Shown here one piece after another: positions 8,101-16,778 of a stretch of DNA of 64,000 nt. Where the stretch lies: the NCBI GenBank assembly GCA_030834905.1, contig JAUQWZ010000006.1, forward strand, positions 310,001 through 374,000, read 5' to 3'. This stretch comes from Aggregatilineales bacterium. GTDB lineage: Bacteria; Chloroflexota; Anaerolineae; Aggregatilineales; Phototrophicaceae. Both the position numbers and the translations under genes were made by a program. The notes under the pieces are model-generated. The model made no database searches. It was not told the DNA's origin and saw only the letters and a list, made by a program, of their open reading frames with translations. Positions within the stretch are counted from its first letter, which is position 1. Every line of letters begins with the position of its first letter.

Positions 8101-10162
8101 CCTGTGCGCGGTGGTGCTGGGACTGGTGGTCGCCAGCAGCGCTGGCGCGGTTGGCGGCGATCTCAGCCTGGCATTTGAACAGACCGACGTGGTTGTGCGC
8201 GTGCTGCTGATTATGGGCATGGTTGTCGGCTTGATCTTCGTGCTCGCGCCTGTTGGCGTGCCGCGCCCTGCCTGGCGCAGCACCCTGGTCGCGGCGGTGA
8301 GTATTCCGCTGTCAGTGCTGATGGCAATGGCGCTGATGTACTGGCTGCCGCCCGCGGTTCACAACTTACTGGCACCCGCCGCCCAGGATTCGTCCATCCT
8401 GACCTTCGTCCTGCGCCTCTTCCCCGCCAGCCTGACGCTCAACATCATGACTCTGTCGGGTCTGACGGTCGCTATCGGGCGCGTGGTGGACGATTCAATT
8501 GTGGTGCTGGAAAATATCTTCCGCCACGTTCAGGAAGGCGAGGACAAGCGCCGCGCCATCCTCGCCGGAACCCGCGACGTATCAGTGGCGATTTTCGCCG
8601 CCACCATTGTCACGGTGGTGGTATTCCTGCCGCTGGGTCTGACCGGCGGCATCATCGGCGAGCTGTTTCTGCCCTTCGGCTTGGCGGTCACCTACGCGCT
8701 GATGTCGTCGTTCATCGTCGCCATTACCGTCGTGCCGATCACCGCCTATCTCCTGCTGGATAAGCGCGAGATTTCCGGCGAGCACGAGGGCTTTCTGGAA
8801 CGGCTGTATGTGCCCGCGCTGCGCTGGGCATTAAGCAAGCCCGCGCACCGTTTTGCGGTGCTTGCCGTCGCCGCCATCTCGCTGGTCATCGGCGGCGCGC
8901 TGTTCGCTTCCCGTCCGATGGCATTCCTGCCATCGTTCGGCGAGCCGCAGATCAGCGTGGCGGTTGAAATGCCGTCGGGCACCAAAATGATCGAAACTAA
9001 CGCGCTGGTCGAACAGCTTGAGCAGTGGGTCAACGCAAGCCTGCCGGAAGGTCAGGTCAACCGCGTGCAAACGTTGGTCGGCAGCTCTGGCGCGTCGCTG
9101 GAGAGCATGTTCCTCGGCGGCAGTTCGGTCAGCGAGAACGTGGCTTCCGTCCTGCTTTCGGTTGAGGACCAGTCCCAGCTTGACAGCATCACGGCAGAAG
9201 TGCGCCAGCAGGCTCAACAGATTTTTGGACGAGAAAATGTGGTCGTTTCGGGCGCTTCGCTGACCGAGCAGGGTTTTGGCGGGTTCTCACTCGTGCTCGC
9301 CGGTCCGCAGGAAGACCTGCTGGCAGTCAACCAGCGCGTGATTGACACGCTGAACGAAGTGCCGGGACTTGCCAATGCTTCGAGCAGCCTTGCGCTGCTG
9401 GGAGATGCAGCCTCCGGCGCGCAGACCAGCTATATTCGTATCAACCAGCAGCCCGCCGTCAGCTACAGCGCCGAACTCGAAACCGAGAACACACTTGGCG
9501 TCACTTCTGAGGCAAAAGCGGCTGTTCTCGCCCTGCCCGACCTGCCGGATACGCTCATCGTCAGCGAAGGCTTCCAGACCGAGCTTCAGACTGAAGGGTT
9601 TGCCAACCTGTTCGTGGCAATGGGAATCGCCATCGCCATCGTCATCGTCCTGCTGATGATCACGTTTGGCTCGCTTGTCCATTGGCTGGATATCATCCTG
9701 AGCATCATCGTCGCCCCGGTCGGCGCGGCGGTGCTGCTGACACTCACCAACCGCGTGCTCGGCATCTCGGCGATGATCGGCTTGCTGATGCTGATCGGCA
9801 TCGTCGTCACCAACGCCGTCGTGCTGATCGACCGCGTCCAGAGCAACCGCCGCGAGCGCGGCATGAACGTCTACGACGCGCTCATTGAAGCGGGCGGGCG
9901 GCGTCTGCGTCCGATTCTGATGACGGCTATCGCCACCATCATGGCGCTGCTGCCGCTGGCGATTGGGCTGTCGAAGGGCGCGATCATCGCATCCGAGCTT
10001 GGAACGGTGGTTATTGGCGGTCTGTTCAGCAGCACCCTGCTGACGCTGATCGTCGTGCCGGTCGCCTACATCATGCTTGCGCCGCTGCACAAGCGCATTG
10101 CCAGCCTGATTCCGGGCAGTACCAATGGCAAAACACCGCAGTCGCAGGCGTCGGGGGACTAA
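5156..10162 (+). CDS. RND-superfamily permease with a large repeat-containing extracellular insertion
   Basis: 1668 aa; the hydrophobe/amphiphile RND family usually runs about 1050. Residues 15-37 form TM1. A porter-like region follows, including LVNLPSIASISVSGG around 210-230. From about 240 to 870 the expected PN2/PC1 porter sequence is replaced by Ala/Leu/Pro/Asp-rich, diverged repeats of the type DPTF..SLS..AL..L..DVLAALP (units near 150, 358, 594, 692 and 831). Normal RND sequence resumes at VTRVNGNPAFLVTV (about 880). TM4 carries the proton-relay pair in VVDDSIVVLENI. Between TM2 and TM3 there appear to be two additional membrane segments (about 985-1045). The second half is standard and ends with GRRLRPILMTA and a final TM bundle. 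No MFP or OMF gene is adjacent, as expected in a monoderm. Substrate unknown. Confidence 0.85.
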   Translation: MKSLFSGITTLSLRFRFVTIALAILISIAGIFAITQLRQELIPSVEFPQTIILSQVSGMTSEQVLSVLTTRIEEALDTVPEIVNVETTTTGAFGAIVTAANDFGLDQPKLRADIQRALDNMWLPLRHIQPQADEDAEAFARRLLADVQPELLIYLQETDSNFLFQLQPRTWEAFSNETVEGVLAYLAGEQQETSGQQSALRQLIDLEVVPALVNLPSIASISVSGGQALPDENGELAVSAPVETAADAPSLLLQLSPEVWTVVSRKVGLEGQLDSSAVQTLSAASVDIPTDAPALPESWQMDRFKDATDLIEMQSLTVNLGSVFNEFLNRGTISGGLGQTDDLTPEVIAQMLAIEPTLVEYFKAEQLVAMSDDVFAALPDEFIANLDGLTRDELAAKALAASITGEAADLPPADLPASWSIAPPRLITFGFDDLPLATFSISGEAVVEASAPVAAAETPIETPAAEPANNIAQAPEGPALPAIFSLVGTQFGAELDTADDLLAIQLPTEFADMLGASSMRAADLFNFLPLLSDPSALAGMTGGEEGAAGFDAASFDLSTALPALIECGVNPLALASGDFNIASAMIGCIPADVVEYLAENDPTFATSLSAETFAYFNDDVLALESVSPPLDAVWNALTNQPQFAQTPLNTAGDVLVIGGGSASRVLNTINEMVPERFAGYEVRLFDSLTPAALRYFAIHEPNFYTSLDSGVLTKLSPEALAALPEEAIESLDAELAAQVQAVASGGMPSAADALSALYASDAPAADPNAPAINDDWDMIAGFLGLELDSADDFLRLPETYGSPADFMNSILSSPQGPAFAPGLFGGISAEALTYLNDRDATFLDTLSPDALRLLQADVLAALPQTVQDRAASDALAFTPTDAVTRVNGNPAFLVTVYKSSDANTVEAYHSAEDTLRRVIANDANITYDVAFEQASFIEESISGVAREGGLGAFFAVVVILIFLSSGHWESRPRRITGIVMIVLCAVVLGLVVASSAGAVGGDLSLAFEQTDVVVRVLLIMGMVVGLIFVLAPVGVPRPAWRSTLVAAVSIPLSVLMAMALMYWLPPAVHNLLAPAAQDSSILTFVLRLFPASLTLNIMTLSGLTVAIGRVVDDSIVVLENIFRHVQEGEDKRRAILAGTRDVSVAIFAATIVTVVVFLPLGLTGGIIGELFLPFGLAVTYALMSSFIVAITVVPITAYLLLDKREISGEHEGFLERLYVPALRWALSKPAHRFAVLAVAAISLVIGGALFASRPMAFLPSFGEPQISVAVEMPSGTKMIETNALVEQLEQWVNASLPEGQVNRVQTLVGSSGASLESMFLGGSSVSENVASVLLSVEDQSQLDSITAEVRQQAQQIFGRENVVVSGASLTEQGFGGFSLVLAGPQEDLLAVNQRVIDTLNEVPGLANASSSLALLGDAASGAQTSYIRINQQPAVSYSAELETENTLGVTSEAKAAVLALPDLPDTLIVSEGFQTELQTEGFANLFVAMGIAIAIVIVLLMITFGSLVHWLDIILSIIVAPVGAAVLLTLTNRVLGISAMIGLLMLIGIVVTNAVVLIDRVQSNRRERGMNVYDALIEAGGRRLRPILMTAIATIMALLPLAIGLSKGAIIASELGTVVIGGLFSSTLLTLIVVPVAYIMLAPLHKRIASLIPGSTNGKTPQSQASGD

Positions 10163-10170
10163 TACATACA

Positions 10171-10205
10171 ACGGGCGGGTCTTGTGACCCGCCCGTCCTC
10201 TTCCT
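10171..10205. terminator. hairpin terminator between convergent genes
   Basis: Perfect 11-bp GC-rich stem (ACGGGCGGGTC with its complement at 10186-10196) and a 4-nt loop, 8 nt after the RND stop codon. The tail on the plus side is pyrimidine-rich but has few Ts, so efficiency is uncertain. It could serve both the RND gene and the converging gene that ends at 10265. Confidence 0.7.
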
Positions 10206-10264
10206 GCACATCTGTCGATATTCTATCCGCAGAGATGTTCATTTGAACGCCCCTGCGCTTTGCC

Positions 10265-11674
10265 TCATTCTCCTATTGTCCACACCGTCGTGTCCGGGTC
10301 ACCCGACGTGACGATGAACGTGCCGTCGGCGCTGAAGATGGTTTGTGATGCGTGTACAGGCAACGTATGGATGACTGCGCCGGTAGCCACTTCGTACAGC
10401 ACCGCGCCTGAAACCGTACCCATCACCAGCAGGTCGCCGTCAGGACTGAAACGCATCCGCCCGATGTCGTTCACCGGAACATCCCACTCGGCAACCTGCG
10501 CGCCATCCGCAGCGCTCCACCAGAAGATTCTTGAACGCGCGCACGAAAGCGAATCCAGCGCAAGGCAGCCTGCCCCGACTAAAAAGCTCCCACTGGGACT
10601 GAAGGACAGACTGACGCTGTTGACCTGCGCTTCAAAAAGCGCGCTGATGATCGTTCCCGCCTCGGTATTTGTGCCGTCATAAATCGTGATTTCTGAGCGC
10701 GTTTCTACCGGGTAGGCGATGGCGAAACGCTGCCCGTCCGGAGCGATGGCGACCGAAAGACTACCGACTGTTCCTGCATTTGGTATCTCAACGTCGCGCT
10801 CATCCAGCAGGGCGAGCGTTGCTGCATCCCAGTGTTGCAGCACATATGCTTCATCGACTCGATTGAATAGGGCAAAGCGCGTGCCATCGGCGTAAAAATC
10901 TGGACTGAATAAGCCAAAATCACGTGGAACGGTTATCTCAGCGGTGGCGGCATCCTCGCCCGTCACTATGTCGGTGAGATGTAGCGTAACCGGGCTTCGA
11001 CTGTCCTCGCGGCTGTACCAGAGCAAACGCTCGCCCCGCAGAAGTGCAACCGGATAAACGTCATCCGCGCCTTCTCCACTCAGCGTCGTCACCTGCGCGC
11101 CGGTTTCAAGATCGATGACGCCGATCCTGTCATTGAGAAGCTGCTCGTCGAGACTCAGGTCTGAAGCGTTTATGTTGTAGAAGCCGCAGTTTAGCGCAAA
11201 GTAGCGCGAGCCAAGCGCGATCATCGGAGAGTGATCGTGCCCTGTTTCACACTGAAGGGTACGGTTAGGCTGCAACTGCGCCGCGTTTTCGGGCGTGATC
11301 ACCGTCGTGGACAGCACAACAGGCGGAATCTCGGCGGCTGGCTCTACTACCGGAAACAGCCACTGCTCGCCGTCCATACCGTCCACCGTCCAACCGACAA
11401 GCCCGCCGTAATCCACCTGCCACCACACCAGACCGTCGGCACAAACGGGACCATCCACTACAGTGAACGACTCGCTGCCAGGAATCTGCCCGACGCGCGC
11501 GCCCTCGCGGCTCGGTATGTCGCGAACATTGTTCGACTGTCCGGACGACACCTGCCCCCACTCACCGACGACCAGCGGCGCGGGCGTCATCTCCGAACAG
11601 TCATTGGTTTGATCCTGCGCCGCAACTGGCATCACTGCCACAAGCAAAAGGGCTATCAAGCAAATAAGACGCAT
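10265..11674 (-). CDS. secreted SH3-like + WD40-type beta-propeller protein
   Basis: 469 aa from the ATG at 11674, which has GGAG at 8 nt; a TTG start 30 nt upstream is open but has no ribosome binding site. Residues 1-20 are a signal peptide (LICLIALLLVAVMPVAAQ). A bacterial SH3-like module spans about 35-110 (VVGEWGQVSSGQSNNVRD ... WWQVDYGGLVGW). Loose propeller blades follow, with S-P/A-D-G turns such as FSPSGSFLVGAG and FSPDGDLLVMG. The fold suggests extracytoplasmic binding to cell wall or polymer; no catalytic motif is seen. The next minus-strand gene upstream is another propeller protein, 54 bp away. Confidence 0.75.
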   Translation of the reverse strand: MRLICLIALLLVAVMPVAAQDQTNDCSEMTPAPLVVGEWGQVSSGQSNNVRDIPSREGARVGQIPGSESFTVVDGPVCADGLVWWQVDYGGLVGWTVDGMDGEQWLFPVVEPAAEIPPVVLSTTVITPENAAQLQPNRTLQCETGHDHSPMIALGSRYFALNCGFYNINASDLSLDEQLLNDRIGVIDLETGAQVTTLSGEGADDVYPVALLRGERLLWYSREDSRSPVTLHLTDIVTGEDAATAEITVPRDFGLFSPDFYADGTRFALFNRVDEAYVLQHWDAATLALLDERDVEIPNAGTVGSLSVAIAPDGQRFAIAYPVETRSEITIYDGTNTEAGTIISALFEAQVNSVSLSFSPSGSFLVGAGCLALDSLSCARSRIFWWSAADGAQVAEWDVPVNDIGRMRFSPDGDLLVMGTVSGAVLYEVATGAVIHTLPVHASQTIFSADGTFIVTSGDPDTTVWTIGE

Positions 11675-11728
11675 TTTTGACTCCAAAGTGATGAGATTAA
11701 GCAAAACGCACTTACAAGTAGAATGTCC

Positions 11729-12832
11729 CTACTGCACATCCGGTCGCCATTCAACGGGTATAAAATCCAGCAGTCGGGCGTAGTAGAGTTCCGTGAGGTC
11801 GCTCCCGTCGGCATTGACGCGATAGACGGTGACATTGAAGCTGCCGCCATCGCGCAGTAGAAAAGCTATCTGCTCGCCATCCGGTGACCAGCGTGGGAAC
11901 CAGATGCCGCTGTCGAACGCAGGCGTCAGAGCGCGAGGTTCATCGGCGGCGTCAATTTCCACGGACAGCAGTGTTGAGGTCTGTTCCTCAACATCGTAAT
12001 AGGAATGAGCAACCGTCCGAATATCAGGCGAGACGGCAGGCAGCAAGCCGGGAACAAAGTTCTCTCCTCTGGCTGCGCGCGCTATCGCCGTCACTTCCTC
12101 TGAATGCCACCGCGCCACCAGATCGATAGTGCTGCCTACACGCTCTGGCGGAGACAGGCTGCGCGGTATCACAATGAAATACTCGTCACGGCATAAACCA
12201 GCATCACAAACCCGGTTTGAAAACGCGATCTCGTCACCGTTGGACAACCACTGGACGGTATCTGAATGAACGCTCATGGACTGCCCGACGATGAGCCACC
12301 GCAGGTTCAAGCCGTCAATCCCAACGCTGTAGAGCGTAATCCCTTCATCGTCGAACGGTTCACCATCCGGTGGAACGTAGTCGTAAGGCTGAAACGCAAC
12401 CGTCTGCTCATCTGGCGAAAGCACCCAGTGTTCCACGCGCGTAGGACGATCAAAGACGTCGCTCATGTGAAAGAGCAGCCGTTCGCCGAGGTTTTCGCCC
12501 TCATCTGAAATATCCATCACGTAAAATGAAGCCGAGGACTGAAGATCGGCATAGCCGCTGTACCGCCCGACGCTGTTCCGGCTGAAGTAAAGCCGCCGTC
12601 CATCGGCTGACCAGACCGCTTTGTTCTCGCTGTCAAACTCCGTGTCGGTCAGATTCACCGCGCGGCTGCCATCGCTGCGAATCAGGTACAGATCACAGTT
12701 TTCCCCTGCATCGAATGTGCGCGGATCAACCGCCGGAAGGACGAAGTCCCGCGCAGAGGTGCTGGTCTGTGCATGCAGCATGAATGAGGACAGTAGAACG
12801 ATCCAGAGTAGAAGAATGCGAGGAAGTCGCAT
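11729..12832 (-). CDS. secreted TolB-like (PD40) beta-propeller protein
   Basis: 367 aa from the ATG at 12832, behind AGGTGGAAAG; an in-frame TTG at 12856 is possible. The signal peptide covers residues 1-22 (LPRILLLWIVLLSSFMLHAQ). Repeated PD40 turns are visible: VWSADGRRLYFSRN, LSPDEQTVAF, RWSPDGEQIAFL and VNADGSDL. Such propellers bind proteins or glycans at the cell surface. No Tol system is near. It forms a tandem pair with the downstream propeller gene and probably shares its transcript. Exact role unknown. Confidence 0.75.
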   Translation of the reverse strand: MRLPRILLLWIVLLSSFMLHAQTSTSARDFVLPAVDPRTFDAGENCDLYLIRSDGSRAVNLTDTEFDSENKAVWSADGRRLYFSRNSVGRYSGYADLQSSASFYVMDISDEGENLGERLLFHMSDVFDRPTRVEHWVLSPDEQTVAFQPYDYVPPDGEPFDDEGITLYSVGIDGLNLRWLIVGQSMSVHSDTVQWLSNGDEIAFSNRVCDAGLCRDEYFIVIPRSLSPPERVGSTIDLVARWHSEEVTAIARAARGENFVPGLLPAVSPDIRTVAHSYYDVEEQTSTLLSVEIDAADEPRALTPAFDSGIWFPRWSPDGEQIAFLLRDGGSFNVTVYRVNADGSDLTELYYARLLDFIPVEWRPDVQ

Positions 12833-12890
12833 AGGCTCATCTTTCCACCTATACAAGGATCAGTGAACCCAGTTTAGCGCCCTGTGCAAT

Positions 12891-12922
12891 AAAAAAGGTC
12901 ACCGCTGTTCGATGACCTTTTT
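12891..12922 (-). terminator. Rho-independent terminator of the alpha-oxoamine synthase gene
   Basis: AAAAAGGTCA at 12892-12901 pairs with TGACCTTTTT at 12913-12922 across an 11-nt loop. Read on the minus strand it gives a stem with a T-tract 22 nt after the stop codon of the gene ending at 12944. Confidence 0.8.
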
Positions 12923-12943
12923 CCTGTTATGCGGTGCTCTGAC

Positions 12944-14158
12944 TTACCCTTCAACCTCAGTCAGCACGCGGTTCGGCTCAAGCAGGTCGAGCGCGTCGCC
13001 CACCGTCTTGAAGCCAACCAGCGCCCGATCAAGGTGCTCGCGGGTGTGCGACGCCATATAGCTGGTGCGCAGCAGGCTGTTACCGGGCGCGACCCCGGGC
13101 GGCACAACCGGGTTGGTGTAGACGCCCGCTTCGATCAGGGCGTGCCACGCCATCACGGTGCGGAAGTCGTCCCGGATGAGAATCGGGATGACGGGCGTAT
13201 TGCTCTTGCCAGTGTCGTAGCCCATTTCGATCAAGCCGCTGCGCATGTAGTCGGCGTTATCCCACAGTCGCTTGACCAGTTCTGGCTCGGTTTCCATAAT
13301 TTCGAGCGCCTTCAACGCCGCCGCCGCGTTGGGGGCAGTCAGCGCCGCCGAAAAGATCAGCGAGCGCGCGTGGTGCTGAATATAATGGATCACGTCGGCG
13401 CTTCCGGCGATAAAACCGCCAATCGAGGCAAAGCTCTTGCTGAACGTGCCCATGATCAGGTCAACGTCATCGGTCAAACCGAAATGGTGCGCGGTTCCAC
13501 GTCCTTCACCCAGCACGCCGATGCCATGCGCGTCGTCCACCATGATCCGCGCGCCATATTTCTTGCAGATCGCCACGATCTCCGGCAGCGGAGCGATGTC
13601 GCCGCCCATACTGTAGACACCGTCTACAACCACCAGCTTGCCCGCGTCCGCCGGAAGCTTCGCCAGCACATCGTCCAGGCTGTTGATGTCACTGTGACGA
13701 AAGCGCTTCATTTCACCGCGGCTCAACAGGCAGCCGTCCACGATGCTGGCGTGGTCATCCTTGTCGATGATGACGTAGTCGCCCTTTTGCACCAGCGCCG
13801 AAATCGTGCCGACGTTGGTCTGATAGCCAGTTGAAAACACCAGCGCCGCCTCTTTGTTGACGAACTTCGCCAACCGGCGGTCAAGCTCAAGGTGCAGTTC
13901 CAGCGTGCCGTTGAGGAAGCGCGAGCCGGTGACGCTGGTGCCGTAGCGGTCAACTGCTTCCATCGCCGCCTGGCGCACGCGCGGGTCGGTGGTCAGCCCC
14001 AGGTAGTTATTGGAACCGCACATGACCACTTCCTTGCCTTCGAAAATCGCAATCGCGCCTTCGGTATCACTCAGGGCGCGAAAGTATGGGTAGATGCCCG
14101 CGGCGATAGCGTCCTTTGCCTGGGTATACCCTTTCACCTTATCAAATAGATCGGCCAC
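12944..14158 (-). CDS. alpha-oxoamine synthase family PLP enzyme (KBL / AONS / serine palmitoyltransferase-like)
   Basis: 404 aa, the usual family length. Fold-type I PLP enzyme that condenses an amino acid with an acyl-CoA with decarboxylation. The PLP lysine is in [13 protein letters not shown], and the Asp/His pair is in [21 protein letters not shown] and [16 protein letters not shown] are typical; the latter motif is common in serine palmitoyltransferase-like and 2-amino-3-ketobutyrate ligase-like members. Without a partner gene (no tdh or bio gene nearby) the substrate cannot be set: glycine plus acetyl-CoA, alanine plus pimeloyl-CoA, or serine plus palmitoyl-CoA all remain possible. It is a single-gene unit with its own terminator. 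Confidence 0.85.
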   Translation of the reverse strand: MADLFDKVKGYTQAKDAIAAGIYPYFRALSDTEGAIAIFEGKEVVMCGSNNYLGLTTDPRVRQAAMEAVDRYGTSVTGSRFLNGTLELHLELDRRLAKFVNKEAALVFSTGYQTNVGTISALVQKGDYVIIDKDDHASIVDGCLLSRGEMKRFRHSDINSLDDVLAKLPADAGKLVVVDGVYSMGGDIAPLPEIVAICKKYGARIMVDDAHGIGVLGEGRGTAHHFGLTDDVDLIMGTFSKSFASIGGFIAGSADVIHYIQHHARSLIFSAALTAPNAAAALKALEIMETEPELVKRLWDNADYMRSGLIEMGYDTGKSNTPVIPILIRDDFRTVMAWHALIEAGVYTNPVVPPGVAPGNSLLRTSYMASHTREHLDRALVGFKTVGDALDLLEPNRVLTEVEG

Positions 14159-14461
14159 GTAGTGCCCCCTTTGTCCTTTGCTACACTCCAGAGACGACGG
14201 GCGCTTTTCAGCGCCACCCGTTATCCAGGTGGTGTTGATAGTTGTACTTTTACAGCCAGGTATGCGGCGGAAACGTCAACACAACCTAATCATCATTTAA
14301 TAACACTCACTGAAGCACTTCGATGTGCGGCGTCAGATGGTTCAATTCTACTTGTCTTTGCCCAACATCACAATGCCGCCGCCGCGCCAACGCTTGCAAA
14401 ATGCCCGTAGTTCGCGCTACAATGCAGCCATCATGGTACATGGCTGGATGCAGGAGAAACT
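14159..14461. other. 303-nt divergent intergenic region
   Basis: Contains the start regions of the oxoamine synthase gene (minus) and the small membrane protein (plus). A plus-strand promoter is recognisable at 14394-14423. Nothing else with coding or repeat character stands out. Confidence 0.5.
14394..14423 (+). promoter_or_regulatory. sigma-70-type promoter for the 78-aa membrane protein
   Basis: TTGCAA at 14394-14399 and TACAAT at 14418-14423 with an 18-nt spacer. The predicted start of transcription is near 14430, about 30 nt before the ATG at 14462, leaving room for the AGGAGA ribosome binding site. Confidence 0.5.
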
Positions 14462-14698
14462 ATGTCATCGCTTACATTGAAGCGCCTGGCGGTATTTATC
14501 GTGTCCCTCGGGCTGGCGTTTGTCTTGACGGCGGCTTTTGTCCTTCTGGTTCTGCCGTGGATGGGTCCCCAGAACGGCTTCCCAATCTCGCTTCAGAAGT
14601 ACGGCGCGCAGTATTTCCTGTGGACGATGCTGCCGGTGGCGGGCATCTTCCTGGTGTGGCTCGATTACTTCCTCGACGCCCGCATTCTGCCGGACTAA
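14462..14698 (+). CDS. small two-TM membrane protein
   Basis: 78 aa with AGGAGAAACT directly before the ATG. Two hydrophobic helices are clear: about residues 8-33 (LAVFIVSLGLAFVLTAAFVLLVL) and 52-68 (WTMLPVAGIFLVWLDYFL). The short loop between them contains PQNGFPISLQKYG. It has its own promoter and terminator, so it is probably a real single-gene unit. No family recognised and no catalytic residues visible. Confidence 0.65.
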   Translation: MSSLTLKRLAVFIVSLGLAFVLTAAFVLLVLPWMGPQNGFPISLQKYGAQYFLWTMLPVAGIFLVWLDYFLDARILPD

Positions 14699-14731
14699 CA
14701 ACCGGCTCTTTCATGACATACTGCCGAACTT

Positions 14732-14755
14732 ACCCGCCTATCTGGCGGGTTTTTC
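14732..14755 (+). terminator. Rho-independent terminator
   Basis: ACCCGCC (14732-14738) pairs with GGCGGGT (14744-14750) and is followed by TTTT. It lies 33 nt after the stop of the small membrane gene and 15 nt before the end of the converging deacetylase gene. Confidence 0.8.
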
Positions 14756-14769
14756 GTTTGGCTAGCCCC

Positions 14770-15609
14770 CTACCGCCGGGTGTTCAGCAGCATTGCCAGC
14801 CCGGCAACACCGGTATCGCTGCTGATGCGCAGGCGCGGCATTTCCAGCGCGTTGTCAGTGGTGTGGTAGCTGCCGGTTTGGGTCGTCACTGCCCGCCACA
14901 CCGGCATCGTCCGCAGCACCGTCAGCGCCAGATCGTCGTAACGCCCGCCAGGATAGCAGAACATGTGCGGCTGGCGTCCGGTAAAGTGTTCAATACTCTG
15001 CTGCGCCCCTAGCAGTTGGTAGACCAGAAAATCATAATCGCGTCCGTTCAGGCTGGGATGGTCGCGGGTGTGCGATTCCATGCTCATGCCCGCGTGCGCC
15101 ATCTCGGCGATCTGTTCCCAGGTCATGTATTCGGGGCGGCTGTGGTCAGGCATCCCGGTGATGATGAAAAAGGTCGCGGTATAGCCGTACCGGCGCAGCA
15201 CCGGAAAAACGCTGGTGTAGTGGTCGCTGTAACCGTCGTCGAACGTCAGCACTACCGGCTTGGGTGGCAGCTTCGTCCCCGTCATCAGCGCGTCGTGAAG
15301 CTGGTACAGCGAGATTGGCGTGTAGCCCTCATAAAAGAGGTACTCCATGTGCTGCTCGAACACGTCCGGCGCGAGGCTGAGATCGATCCGATATTCGTCG
15401 GCGTCGGCGGGGGGATTGCTCACGTAGTGGTACATCAGGATCGGCACGCGGATGCGGCGGTAGGTGCCGTCCCACGCTGGCGACTGCGCCAGCCACGATG
15501 GGCTTGACGCCAGCGGCATATTTGCCTGCGCCCACACCTGGGCAATGGCGGCGCTCATAAGCAGTAGTGTCGCCAGCAGCGCAAGACGTTTGAGTTGCAG
15601 TCGGGGCAT
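14770..15609 (-). CDS. secreted polysaccharide deacetylase (NodB/CE4 family)
   Basis: 279 aa from the ATG at 15609; a GTG at 15615 is equally in frame. Signal peptide or anchor at about residues 8-28 (LALLATLLLMSAAIAQVWAQ). CE4 motif 1 is TFDDGYSDH, with the catalytic base Asp and metal Asp. Motif 2 is SHTRDHPSL, with both metal His. Motif 3 is CYPGGRYDD. All metal and catalytic positions are present, so it should be active on N-acetylated polysaccharide or peptidoglycan outside the membrane. The RIRVPILMYHYV start of the domain is typical of the PgdA/YadE-like subgroup. It is divergent from the next gene with only 21 bp between starts. Confidence 0.87.
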   Translation of the reverse strand: MPRLQLKRLALLATLLLMSAAIAQVWAQANMPLASSPSWLAQSPAWDGTYRRIRVPILMYHYVSNPPADADEYRIDLSLAPDVFEQHMEYLFYEGYTPISLYQLHDALMTGTKLPPKPVVLTFDDGYSDHYTSVFPVLRRYGYTATFFIITGMPDHSRPEYMTWEQIAEMAHAGMSMESHTRDHPSLNGRDYDFLVYQLLGAQQSIEHFTGRQPHMFCYPGGRYDDLALTVLRTMPVWRAVTTQTGSYHTTDNALEMPRLRISSDTGVAGLAMLLNTRR

Positions 15610-15630
15610 TGACACTCAATAATACGGTTC

Positions 15631-16218
15631 ATGACACAATCAGGTACAGGATACGCCAGTGACCCGGCAGAGTCAATTGAGGTTATCTCGTCCCTCAAAT
15701 GGCGCTTGAGCCTGGCTGCCCTGCTGCTGACGCTCATTGGGGGCGCGGCGCTCGTCGCCCTGCTTGCCAGCGGCTGTGCTGACCCGCCCCGCGCGCCACG
15801 TTTGAAAATCGAGTTGACTTCAGTCGAAGGTCTGGCGACCACTGACGGACGCACTATTGTCGGCTCGCTCCGCGCCGTCAGCTTTCCGATCACCCTCGAA
15901 GTAACTGCCGCCTCTAACAGTGCCAGCGCCGCCTGGGGACTCTGGCTGTACGCTGAAGATGGTCGGCACGTCTTCCGGGTGTGGGGAGATGGTTACTGGT
16001 CAATGGCGCAGGACGGCGGCTGGCAGCCCTTTATCCACATCATGCCCGGAGAGAACGCGCTCTACCTGCATATCGAACCTAACGGCAGTGCCACCTTCCG
16101 CATCAACGACGAAATCGCCTGGACGGGCAGCCTTCCGCTTCATCTGCTCGAATGGGGTGTGATTCGCCCGCCCTACAGCGCCATTGACTGGAACGACATC
16201 CGCCTGTTCACCAATTAA
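15631..16218 (+). CDS. membrane-anchored or lipoprotein of unknown function
   Basis: 195 aa. A cytoplasmic head of about 24 residues precedes one hydrophobic stretch (LSLAALLLTLIGGAALVALLASG) ending in Cys at about residue 49. It could be a lipobox (ASGC), but the N-region is unusually long, so a simple signal anchor is possible. The outer part (about 55-195) is beta-rich with many Trp/Gly (WGLWLYAEDGRHVF, NALYLHIEPNGSATFRIND), like a jelly-roll or lectin-like domain. No named family is recognised. The start lacks a clear ribosome binding site; a start inside the first 20 codons cannot be excluded. Confidence 0.6.
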   Translation: MTQSGTGYASDPAESIEVISSLKWRLSLAALLLTLIGGAALVALLASGCADPPRAPRLKIELTSVEGLATTDGRTIVGSLRAVSFPITLEVTAASNSASAAWGLWLYAEDGRHVFRVWGDGYWSMAQDGGWQPFIHIMPGENALYLHIEPNGSATFRINDEIAWTGSLPLHLLEWGVIRPPYSAIDWNDIRLFTN

Positions 16219-16242
16219 GGAAGTGGAGCCTGCCCGCGGTAC

Positions 16243-16710
16243 TTATCCTGCTTCCAGCGGAACGATCCTAAATGCGGGGAACGAGGCTGCGACTGCCTCA
16301 AACTCTGGCAGCGGCGCGTCTTTATCAACAGGAATATGTGGGCGCGCGCCGGGTGCTCGGCGAAGGTACTCCTTCAGAATCGGCGCGCGCTGCGCTGTCG
16401 GCACTTCTTCCAGCCGCACTTCAAATCGCCGCCCGCTGCGAATATAAGCTTTTCCGTTGGCGGCGCGCGCGTTCAGCACCCACTGCGCCTGATCGCCCAG
16501 CATCGACACCAGGTAACGCTCTGCGCCAACCGGGGCAACGACGACCGGCAGCGAGGTCAGCCGCCCCGACTTTCTGCCGATCACTTCCAGCGTGACCCAG
16601 TTTGGCACTATCCCCGACGAGTGAACCATTTCCCAGAACCGATTCGTCATCTGCGCTAACCGGTGGGGGCGATTGCCCCGATACATCCAGCGCTTAGCAG
16701 CCTGAAACAT
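16243..16710 (-). CDS. deazaflavin (F420)-dependent nitroreductase-family protein (Ddn-like)
   Basis: 155 aa, normal for the Ddn/DUF385 split-barrel family. Signature segments: WVTLEVIGRKSGRLTSLPVV, then YLVSMLGDQAQWVLNARAANG and a conserved basic patch after it. Known members bind F420 or related flavins and reduce quinones or nitro compounds. Whether this organism makes F420 is not shown in the window. GGAGG lies 5 nt before the ATG at 16710. Confidence 0.8.
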   Translation of the reverse strand: MFQAAKRWMYRGNRPHRLAQMTNRFWEMVHSSGIVPNWVTLEVIGRKSGRLTSLPVVVAPVGAERYLVSMLGDQAQWVLNARAANGKAYIRSGRRFEVRLEEVPTAQRAPILKEYLRRAPGARPHIPVDKDAPLPEFEAVAASFPAFRIVPLEAG

Positions 16711-16778
16711 ACGCCCTCCGTAGAAATCCGCAATTCATCATGTGTATACGCAAATCCCCATGCCGCGTTGCACAGATA

